From: Candidatus Kaiserbacteria bacterium RIFCSPHIGHO2_02_FULL_54_11b | GTDB taxonomy: Bacteria > Patescibacteriota > Minisyncoccia > Phycocordibacterales > UBA2100 | NCBI GenBank assembly: GCA_001781275.1 | Contig: MFLH01000016.1 | Location: 1-6,830 of the forward strand | Direction of reading: 5' to 3' | Length of the DNA: 6,830 bases | Shown here: positions 1-5,790 of the stretch, piece by piece | How the letters are laid out: each line of letters opens with the position of its first letter | Numbering within the stretch: position 1 is the stretch's first letter | Translations under genes and position numbers: made by a program | Notes under the pieces: model-generated | What the model was told of the DNA's origin: nothing | What the model saw: only the letters and a program-made list of their open reading frames with translations | Databases searched by the model: none

Positions 1-171
1 GCGCTCAAAGTGGAGAGCGGAGAAGTGCGGAGCGACGACCATGCGCATCAAGATCCGAACCATCGAATTGCGGCGCTTATTGCAGATATTCTAATCCTCG
101 CTGAGGAGCGCGGTGCCGATATTGAGAGCGAACTTGAAAAGGTCCTCGCGTGGTTCGAGCGGCGCGACTAG
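1..171 (+). CDS. 3' end of an unidentified gene, possibly MazG-like (partial)
   Basis: Frame 1 is open from the window edge to a TAG at 169-171, giving the last 56 residues of a protein whose start lies outside the window. The end reads as an amphipathic helical segment, with IADILILAEERGADIE followed by ELEKVLAWFERRD. This resembles the last helices of MazG-like nucleotide pyrophosphohydrolases, which have an (E)LxDvLiyL...G.dle...kl pattern, but the metal-binding ExxE motif would be upstream and cannot be seen. The family call is therefore weak. The gene is convergent with the sugar operon, and its stop codon overlaps that of the oxidoreductase on the other strand by three bases. It is unlikely to belong to the sugar pathway. 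It could instead be any small helical protein. Confidence 0.55.
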   Translation, partial: ALKVESGEVRSDDHAHQDPNHRIAALIADILILAEERGADIESELEKVLAWFERRD

Positions 172-1166
172 AGAACGACCCGCCTTCCCTCCCGCGCCGA
201 TACCCTCATCGCTTCCATGACGGCTGCTTGCCGCATGAGCGCCTCGTACATATCTTGGATTGCATCCGTATCATTCGCGGCGACGGCCTTGCAAAAGAAA
301 CCGAAACTAAGTGCGAACCGGTTGGCGGCCGGGATCGCAAAAGTCTCGCGACTCTCGTGCGAACCATCGTTCGTAATAAGTTCGACGGTCGAGACAAACG
401 TCGGCGGGATTGCGAACGCGCGATCCGTCCGCACCATTCCCTTCGAGCCCCAGACGGAATACGTATTTTGATAAAGATGATCGAAACCAAATGCCATGAG
501 CGCGCCCGCGTGCGGAAACTCCAGCAATGCCGAACCTTTGATATCGACTTCCGCACCGTCATTCGAGAGTGTGCAAGTGACCGCGACCGGTTCGGCTTGC
601 AGTATCTTGCGCGCCATAAAAACCGTGTAGCAACCACAGTCGTTCAAGGAACCCCCTTTCAGCTCGGAGCTATATCGGATATCTCCTTTCGGGAACGGCG
701 GGAATCCGTACTGCCCGCTCCATACGTGCGGGGTGCCTATAGCGCCCTCTTTGATAAGCGAGAGCACCTTCCCGTGTTGAGGCTGGAATTCCGGGGCGAA
801 ATTCTCATAGAGCGCGAGGCCGTTTTGCTTGAATGCATCGACCATTCCTTTTGCCGAGTCGAGGCTGTACGTGATCGATTTCTCGCATATCATGTGCTTC
901 CCCGCCGCGGCGGCCCGTACGGCCCATTCTTCCTGCAGTCCGACGGGGAGCGGACTATAGATGACGTCGATATCGTCGCGTGCAATAAGTGAATCGTACG
1001 ATTCCGCTTCCAATTCATGACGTGCCGCCCACGCCTCGGCCTTACCCTTCTCCCGGCTCGCAATGGCGACGAGCTCGACAGCCGGGAGCGATTTGAATGC
1101 TCCGATTGCGTACTTCTCTGCAATATTGGCGCAGCCCAGAATGCCGATGCGGAGCTTTTTTTTCAT
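168..1166 (-). CDS. Gfo/Idh/MocA-family NAD(P)-dependent oxidoreductase, probable NDP-hexose 3-ketoreductase
   Basis: This is a 332-residue protein of normal length for the family. An N-terminal Rossmann fold begins with RIGILGCANIA (residues 6-16), and the dinucleotide-binding glycines are G8 and G11. The family EKP motif appears as EKS (E95-K96-S97), with K96 the expected catalytic lysine. The C-terminal substrate domain carries GGSLNDCGCY (171-180), matching the usual D-x-G-x-Y/H signature with D176 and Y180. Relatives such as KijD10 and SpnN reduce the C3 ketone left by an NDP-hexose 2,3-dehydratase. The gene directly follows a 2,3-dehydratase in the operon, so the same role is inferred here, yielding a dTDP-4-keto-2,6-dideoxyhexose. 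The ATG overlaps the upstream stop as ATGA, and an AAAGG lies 9 bases before it. Codons 2-4 contain a run of eight A. A different sugar substrate remains possible. Confidence 0.9.
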   Translation of the reverse strand: MKKKLRIGILGCANIAEKYAIGAFKSLPAVELVAIASREKGKAEAWAARHELEAESYDSLIARDDIDVIYSPLPVGLQEEWAVRAAAAGKHMICEKSITYSLDSAKGMVDAFKQNGLALYENFAPEFQPQHGKVLSLIKEGAIGTPHVWSGQYGFPPFPKGDIRYSSELKGGSLNDCGCYTVFMARKILQAEPVAVTCTLSNDGAEVDIKGSALLEFPHAGALMAFGFDHLYQNTYSVWGSKGMVRTDRAFAIPPTFVSTVELITNDGSHESRETFAIPAANRFALSFGFFCKAVAANDTDAIQDMYEALMRQAAVMEAMRVSAREGRRVVL

Positions 1167-1873
1167 GAAAGGTTACCTTTGCTTGCTGCGTCGCTCGGAA
1201 ATGAAAGCGCGCTTTCATTTCTCTCGCTATCCTCGCAAGATAGAATTGCGCAGACATTGCGAGCGAGCGAGTTGACGACGCGATCGACCAGGAGAAGCTT
1301 TTTAATTTCCGGAAGCGTAAGCCAGATGTAATCCGAGGTTACGGGAACTGCTTCCGACTCATCAACTTCGACAAGCATCGAGCGATTTACCTTGTGATAG
1401 AACCGGCCGCCGTCTTCAACGCCCGTCACAGATGCGATTAATGTACCCTTTGTCCCGTCGAAATATTCCGCAAGCCGCGGTCGTTTTCCCTGGTGCGCTC
1501 GTGAGAGATTGCCTTCGGAGACTTGGAGCGCCGGCGAGATTTGTACCGTATCGATATTCCCCGGCTCGAATTTCGCATAGAACAGATACCGCGTAACCCC
1601 TGCCTGCTGCTGCATGAGAACGCCCGAGATGCCGACCTCTTCCTGCTTCAGCATCGGCTGGCTCCACGAGGGAACCTCGCGGTCGGACGCGCCCGTCACT
1701 TTGACCCCGATGATGGAGAAGAATTTGCCCGATTCGTGCTCGATATTGCCGGTTTGTGGATTGGCCTTCCACCCTTGCAAATCGTTAATGCCGACCTCTT
1801 CGACCGTAACGGGATATGATTCTTGTCGCTCCTTGAGCCACATAAGTATCGGCTGTATATCGATGTCGTTCAT
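1163..1873 (-). CDS. NDP-hexose 2,3-dehydratase, single-domain (half-length) form
   Basis: This 236-residue protein matches the EvaA/TylX3/SpnO 2,3-dehydratase family, which acts on dTDP-4-keto-6-deoxyglucose to remove the C2 hydroxyl. Visible family motifs, in order, are GW (34-35), IEHESGKFFSIIGV (44-57), REV-x2-W-x-QP (65-73), AKFEPGN (100-106), VQISP (110-114), VNRSMLVEV (162-170) and WLTLPEIKKLL (184-194), followed by VVN-x3-R (199-205). Characterised members are roughly twice as long and contain two copies of this Nudix-like domain. Here one complete copy stands alone, with both the early and late motifs of a repeat, so it looks like an intact single unit that would have to act as a dimer, not a truncated gene. 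Residues 214-236 form a tail beyond the conserved part, and its DNA contains a perfect palindrome. The gene is joined by ATGA overlaps to the methyltransferase before it and the oxidoreductase after it. Its ATG lacks a clear ribosome binding site, so translational coupling is likely. Confidence 0.88.
   Translation of the reverse strand: MNDIDIQPILMWLKERQESYPVTVEEVGINDLQGWKANPQTGNIEHESGKFFSIIGVKVTGASDREVPSWSQPMLKQEEVGISGVLMQQQAGVTRYLFYAKFEPGNIDTVQISPALQVSEGNLSRAHQGKRPRLAEYFDGTKGTLIASVTGVEDGGRFYHKVNRSMLVEVDESEAVPVTSDYIWLTLPEIKKLLLVDRVVNSLARNVCAILSCEDSERNESALSFPSDAASKGNLS
1198..1221. repeat. Perfect 24-base palindrome in the dehydratase 3' tail
   Basis: Each half reads GAAATGAAAGCG followed by its exact reverse complement. 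As RNA on the minus strand it can form a 10-bp stem with a CGCG loop. It lies in the last codons of the 2,3-dehydratase (tail residues of the ESALSF region), with its near edge 31 bases before the oxidoreductase ATG. No U-run follows, so it is not a standard intrinsic terminator. It may be an RNA hairpin affecting processing or coupling, a protein-binding site, or a dispersed palindromic element. Confidence 0.75.
1227..1243. repeat. Small inverted repeat next to the palindrome
   Basis: CTATC and GATAG arms flank a 7-base spacer, six bases before the 24-base palindrome in transcription order. A 5-bp stem alone is weak, but its position makes a two-hairpin arrangement possible. Confidence 0.3.
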
Positions 1874-3099
1874 ACGATTTCAACTTCGGGGATGGGAATG
1901 ATGAATTTTGCTCCGCGTTCGCGCAGCGCCTCTTCCTTCTTCAGAATAAACTCCCTGTAATTCCACGCAAGCAAGAGGATGTAGTCGGGCGTCTCGGTGG
2001 TGAGGATTAGGGGTGAGACGACCGGAATGTGGCTTCCGGGCGTCAAAAGGCCGATCTTTTGCGGCGTCGTGTCGGTCACGTATTTCAGGTCGGCGGCGGT
2101 AAAGCCGCAAAAATTCAAGAGTGTATTTCCCTTCGCCGGCGCGCCGTACGCGGTTACCGTCTTTCCCTCTTTGCTAAACCCTCGCACCAGCGAAACCAGC
2201 TCCCCGCGGATAGCGTCCACTTCCTTTTGGAACCCGCTGAAGCGCAGGGGGCCATGCAGCCCCGCTTCTTCCTCCAGTTGCAACATCATCGCAACGGAAG
2301 GATTGTGCGGCTTGCCGGACTTTTTACGCGCATAGACCCGGATCGAGCCGCCGTGTACGTCGACACGCCGCACGTCGAACACTTCCATACCGAAGCGCTC
2401 AAAGAGGTACATGAGTGGCTTTACGCTGTAGTAACAGAGGTGCTCGTGATAGACCGTATCAAATTCCCGTTTCGAGATGAGGTCGAGAAGGTAGTGCGAT
2501 TCGGACACGAATACGCCGTCGTCGGTAAGGAGCGTCTGTACCGCGCTCACAATCTCATCGATATCGTCAATATGCGCGAATACGTTGTTCGCCGTCACAA
2601 CCTTCGCTTTGCCGTACTTCGCGACAATGTTCTTCGCCATCTCGACGGTAAAGAATCCGTCAATCGTCTCGATACCCTTTTTGCGTGCCGCCTCGGCAAC
2701 ATTGGCGGATGGCTCGATGCCAAGTACCCGGCACGTACCGGTCAAAAACTGCAGCAAAATGCCGTCGTTGCTGCCTATGTCGACGACCAAATCGTTTTTC
2801 TGCAGGAAATCTTTCTTGAGGTCTTCTGCATACGACTTGAAGTGCTCCACCAAGGGCGCGGACGCGGATGAAAAGTACGCGTAGTTCTGATGGAAGAGCT
2901 CCTCCTGTGTGACGACGTCCAAAAGCTGCACGAGATTGCACTGCCGGCAAAAATACACATCGAGCGGGTAACGCTTCTCATTCTCAATATGCGCTTTGTC
3001 CGTAAAATTGTCCACCGGCGGATGCTCGCCGAGCGAAAGAAACCGGACAAGGTCTTCTCCTTTGCAAATCCGGCACTGCGTCTTGTGAACAAAGCTCAT
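1870..3099 (-). CDS. SAM-dependent sugar C-methyltransferase (TylC3/EvaC/TcaB9 type)
   Basis: This is a 409-residue protein with the three-part layout of NDP-hexose C-methyltransferases. An N-terminal zinc-binding region has C9-x2-C12 and C51-x2-C54. The central SAM-binding domain has VVDIGSNDG (105-113) and the acidic GIEP (127-130). The C-terminal domain follows. The YHEH motif (217-220), which supplies active-site residues in TcaB9, is intact. Family members methylate C3 of a dTDP-4-keto-2,6-dideoxyhexose, and the neighbouring 2,3-dehydratase fits that substrate. I chose ATG at 3099 because it forms an ATGA overlap with the upstream stop and places the first cysteine pair at the usual distance from the start. 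A GTG at 3132 in the same frame would add 11 residues. The stop overlaps the dehydratase start as ATGA. Regiochemistry is inferred from context; some family members act at other carbons or on amino-sugars. Confidence 0.92.
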   Translation of the reverse strand: MSFVHKTQCRICKGEDLVRFLSLGEHPPVDNFTDKAHIENEKRYPLDVYFCRQCNLVQLLDVVTQEELFHQNYAYFSSASAPLVEHFKSYAEDLKKDFLQKNDLVVDIGSNDGILLQFLTGTCRVLGIEPSANVAEAARKKGIETIDGFFTVEMAKNIVAKYGKAKVVTANNVFAHIDDIDEIVSAVQTLLTDDGVFVSESHYLLDLISKREFDTVYHEHLCYYSVKPLMYLFERFGMEVFDVRRVDVHGGSIRVYARKKSGKPHNPSVAMMLQLEEEAGLHGPLRFSGFQKEVDAIRGELVSLVRGFSKEGKTVTAYGAPAKGNTLLNFCGFTAADLKYVTDTTPQKIGLLTPGSHIPVVSPLILTTETPDYILLLAWNYREFILKKEEALRERGAKFIIPIPEVEIV

Positions 3100-3950
3100 A
3101 TAATCTTTTGTGCGTGCAGGTATGGCTCCCACTCTTCCCTCAAATATTCAGCGAGCGCTTCTCTCCACGGCCTCATTGTATATCGTTTCGATTGCATGGA
3201 TTCGTTGGCCGGTAATCCATCGGCTGACTTGAAATGACCGTGCGCTACCGGAACAACGCGCAGTGCCGGTTTGAGCTGCGCTGCCATCGCCTCTGCGAGA
3301 TCTGCGCGTGTTGCCTCGCCCCGATTGGCAATATGGAAGATGCCCTGCGCGCCCTCGCAAAGCAATGCTTTGATAGCCGTAATGTAGTCTTTACCGTACG
3401 TCGGCGAACCCCGCAGATCATCGATAGCCTCAATCTCGTCGCCTCCGAATTGCGCGAGTACTTTTCCAAAAAATTTATTATCGCGCGCGGGACCCCCGCC
3501 AAATACCCACGCAGTGCGGGCGATGATGTACTTTTGCGTAAGTGATGCGACGATGAGCTCACTGATATATTTGGTGCGACCGTAGTGCGTCTGCGGATCC
3601 GGCGCGTCATCCTCGGTGTACGGACCTTTTTTGTGCCCGTCGAAAACGCGCGAGCTCGAAGCAAGAACCATGGTCGCGCCTACGCTCTCGGCAGCTTGCG
3701 CCACATTGTACGTACCGCGCACATTGAGCTCGTAGGCATAGAGAGGATCCTGCTCGGTTTTCACCATGTCGGTCGCCCCCGCGAGGTGAATGATCGCGCG
3801 GGGCTTATGTTTTTTGACGAACGTCGTGACCGCTTCGCAATCGAGAATATCGAGTATCGTGCGATCGGTGCGGATCCCGAAATCCACGTAGGACCCGATC
3901 ATTCCAGAGGCACCCGTCGAGAGGACCTGTCCGAAGTCAAACGACTTCAT
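3096..3950 (-). CDS. RmlD-like SDR reductase, probable NDP-hexose 4-ketoreductase
   Basis: This 284-residue extended SDR is close to the usual RmlD length. The nucleotide-binding glycines are G13-A-S-G16-M-I-G19. An AGATDM segment (58-62, following HL) aligns with the RmlD region that reads AAYTAVD. ASSSRVFDG (97-105) matches the VSTDYVFDG strand, and Y123-x3-K127 is the catalytic pair. RTAWVFG and a later GSPTYGKDY also follow the RmlD pattern. RmlD reduces the C4 ketone of a dTDP-4-keto-6-deoxyhexose; here the likely substrate is the C3-methylated 2,6-dideoxy intermediate, making this the last step of the pathway. Both ends overlap neighbours as ATGA (3947-3950 and 3096-3099). A dTDP-rhamnose role is less likely because no RmlC epimerase gene is present in the window. 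The exact substrate and stereochemistry cannot be read from sequence. Confidence 0.85.
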   Translation of the reverse strand: MKSFDFGQVLSTGASGMIGSYVDFGIRTDRTILDILDCEAVTTFVKKHKPRAIIHLAGATDMVKTEQDPLYAYELNVRGTYNVAQAAESVGATMVLASSSRVFDGHKKGPYTEDDAPDPQTHYGRTKYISELIVASLTQKYIIARTAWVFGGGPARDNKFFGKVLAQFGGDEIEAIDDLRGSPTYGKDYITAIKALLCEGAQGIFHIANRGEATRADLAEAMAAQLKPALRVVPVAHGHFKSADGLPANESMQSKRYTMRPWREALAEYLREEWEPYLHAQKII

Positions 3951-4663
3951 ATGCTGCGCTTCGCAATCTCATTGCTCACATTGAGAAGCGACTCAAAAGT
4001 CCCCGCGTCGGACCAGAGACCCTTGATGACGGAGAAGGTGAGTTTCTTGCGCTTGAGGTAATTATTGTTGACGTCGGTAATCTCGAGCTCGCCGCGGGCG
4101 GAGGGCTTGAGGGTCTTCACGATAGAAAACACTTCGTTGTCGTAGAGATAAAATCCCGTCTGCGCGAGGTTCGACTTGGGCGCTTTAGGCTTTTCCTCGA
4201 TCAAGAGAATTTGTTTTTTGCCCTTGTCGAAGACAGGGACGCCGAATCGCGTCGGGTCTTGCATCTCTTTGAAAAAAACCCTAGCGCCTTGCTTGAACGA
4301 GGACACTTCTTTTTTGAAATCTTGTCCAAAAATGTTATCGCCCAAGATGACGGCGACTGGCCCTCCGTCAGAGAAATCTTCCGCATAACGTAGCGCGTCG
4401 GCGATGCCGCCGTTGTTTTTGTCCTGCAGCGCATACGAGCATTTGACGCCGAACTCTCTTCCCGAGCCGAGAAATTGCATGAAGTGCCCCGCATGCTCGC
4501 GGCCGCAGACGATCATGACCTCCTCGACGCCCGAGCGCTTCAAGGTCTCGAGGGGATAGAGGATCATCGGTTTGTTGTACACCGGCAGGAGGTGCTTGTT
4601 GGTAATCTTGGTGAGGGGGTGCAAGCGTGTGCCAAGCCCGCCCGCCAATATCACGCCCTTCAT
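3947..4663 (-). CDS. rmlA: Glucose-1-phosphate thymidylyltransferase, short form
   Basis: This enzyme joins glucose-1-phosphate and dTTP to make dTDP-glucose, the first committed step. From ATG 4663 it is 238 residues. The nucleotide-binding signature LAGGLGTRLHPLT spans 6-18, followed by K23 and LLPVYNKPMI. GGIADAL (85-91) matches the nucleotide-binding loop, D109 in LGDN and D219 in WSDAGT are the expected metal ligands, and EEKP is at 156-159. It corresponds to the short RmlA group of about 240 residues, which lacks the C-terminal extension of the roughly 290-residue E. coli-type enzyme that contributes to the allosteric site. The family start MKGVILAGG fixes 4663. An in-frame ATG at 4711 would add 16 residues inside the end of rmlB and has no ribosome binding site, although the one at 4663 is also weak (AGG directly adjacent). 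The gene ends in an ATGA overlap with the reductase. Confidence 0.93.
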   Translation of the reverse strand: MKGVILAGGLGTRLHPLTKITNKHLLPVYNKPMILYPLETLKRSGVEEVMIVCGREHAGHFMQFLGSGREFGVKCSYALQDKNNGGIADALRYAEDFSDGGPVAVILGDNIFGQDFKKEVSSFKQGARVFFKEMQDPTRFGVPVFDKGKKQILLIEEKPKAPKSNLAQTGFYLYDNEVFSIVKTLKPSARGELEITDVNNNYLKRKKLTFSVIKGLWSDAGTFESLLNVSNEIAKRSI

Positions 4664-4686
4664 CCTGTTGTGAAGTTTCGGTTTAT

Positions 4687-5778
4687 TCAGTTTACGTTGT
4701 GTGTGCGCCATAGATCGATGTGAGGATTGAACACGCCGGTTTTGCGCCGTACACGTTCGATCCAGTGTATATTATCGCTATACCATCGAATTGTCTCGCG
4801 AAATGCATCTTTGAAGTGATGCCGCGGCTTCCACCCCAACTCTTTGCGAATCAGCGCGGCATCGATGGCATAGCGACGGTCGTGTCCGGGCCGGTCACCG
4901 ACGAATTCAATCAATCGTTTGTCTTTGCCGAAGTATTCGAGGATCAAAGCGGCAATTTCGCGATTGCTCATCTCATTGTCCGCACCGATGTTGTAGACCG
5001 CTCCCGCCCTACCCCGTAAGAGACAAAGTTCGAGTGCGCGGCAGTGATCCAAGACATAGATCCAATCGCGCACATGTCGGCCGTCGCCGTACAGCGGAAG
5101 TTTTTTCCCTTCGAGCATCCGCAAGACGAAGAACGGAATGAGTTTTTCCGGATACTGGCGGGGTCCGTAATTATTCGAGCAGTGGGTTACGACGACCGGT
5201 ACCTTCCATGTGCTGTGATAAGCGCGGCAGAGCATGTCGCCCCCCGCTTTCGTGGCCGCATACGGGACGTTCGGCGAAAATGCGGTCGTTTCAAAAAATT
5301 TCTTCTTTGAGCTAAGCGGAAGAGAGCCGTAGACTTCGTCGGTCGAGACCTGCACGAATTTCCGGACGCGTCCCGACGCCTTTACCGCCTCGAGAATATT
5401 AAAGACCCCGACGACATTCGTATTGATGAACTCAAGTGCTCCGACATGAATACTCCGGTCGACATGCGTTTCCGCAGCGAAATTGATAACGTAGTCGGGT
5501 GCGTATTTCTTGAATACGTTGCTCATTTTCCGCGCGTCGGCGATATCCCCGCGTATAAATGTGTACCTCCGGTCACGTGCGATATCGCGGAGATTATCCA
5601 GATTGCCCGAATACGTCAGCTTGTCCAGATTGACGATCTTAATGCGGGGGTATTTTTCAAGGAGCTGACGTATGAAATTCGAGCCGATAAATCCGGCCCC
5701 GCCGCAGATCAATACCGTCTTTCCGTTTAGCGTCGCATCTGATCCTTTTCGAGCGCGCCGCGCCTGTGTACTTGCCAT
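4687..5778 (-). CDS. rmlB: dTDP-glucose 4,6-dehydratase
   Basis: This enzyme converts dTDP-glucose to dTDP-4-keto-6-deoxyglucose using bound NAD. The 363-residue protein has the cofactor motif G26-G-A-G29-F-I-G32, DKLTYSGNLDNL (52-63), AAETHVDRSI (101-110), the catalytic T146-D147-E148 in VSTDEVYG, Y173-x3-K177 in YAATK, SNNYGPRQYPEKLIP (201-215) and GDGRHVRDWI (231-240). All hallmark residues are present, and the length is normal apart from a basic extension of about 18 residues before NGKTVLICGG. The ATG at 5778 is the only in-frame start available: it sits 12 bases after the upstream stop and 17 bases after the GGAGGAGG motif, a long spacing. A better-spaced ATG at 5789 is out of frame. 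The gene is followed by rmlA after 23 bases. Function is very secure; the exact N-terminus is not. Confidence 0.96.
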   Translation of the reverse strand: MASTQARRARKGSDATLNGKTVLICGGAGFIGSNFIRQLLEKYPRIKIVNLDKLTYSGNLDNLRDIARDRRYTFIRGDIADARKMSNVFKKYAPDYVINFAAETHVDRSIHVGALEFINTNVVGVFNILEAVKASGRVRKFVQVSTDEVYGSLPLSSKKKFFETTAFSPNVPYAATKAGGDMLCRAYHSTWKVPVVVTHCSNNYGPRQYPEKLIPFFVLRMLEGKKLPLYGDGRHVRDWIYVLDHCRALELCLLRGRAGAVYNIGADNEMSNREIAALILEYFGKDKRLIEFVGDRPGHDRRYAIDAALIRKELGWKPRHHFKDAFRETIRWYSDNIHWIERVRRKTGVFNPHIDLWRTHNVN

Positions 5779-5790
5779 GGTCGTGGCATT

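Noticed and set aside
95..107. Hairpin TCCTC-GCT-GAGGA as a terminator for the operon
   Set aside because: The stem is only 5 bp with no U-run on either strand, and it lies within the plus-strand coding frame.
150..992. 280-codon open frame on the plus strand
   Set aside because: It is antisense to the well-supported Gfo/Idh/MocA gene. The translation is rich in Arg and has no recognisable fold, so it is a shadow frame.
2029..2871. 280-codon open frame on the plus strand
   Set aside because: It is antisense to the C-methyltransferase, whose motifs are all intact. The plus-strand product shows no family features.
3100..3132. Upstream GTG start for the methyltransferase
   Set aside because: A purine-rich GAGGGAAGA precedes it, but it is explained by coding for the reductase's REEW residues. 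The ATG at 3099 gives the ATGA overlap seen at the neighbouring junctions and the usual family N-terminus.
4664..4711. Upstream ATG start for rmlA
   Set aside because: It would add 16 non-conserved residues overlapping rmlB and has no ribosome binding site. The family begins at MKGVILAGG.
168..5778. dTDP-L-rhamnose operon
   Set aside because: rmlA, rmlB and an rmlD-like gene are present, but rmlC is not, and the 2,3-dehydratase, C-methyltransferase and Gfo/Idh/MocA genes point to a branched dideoxysugar.
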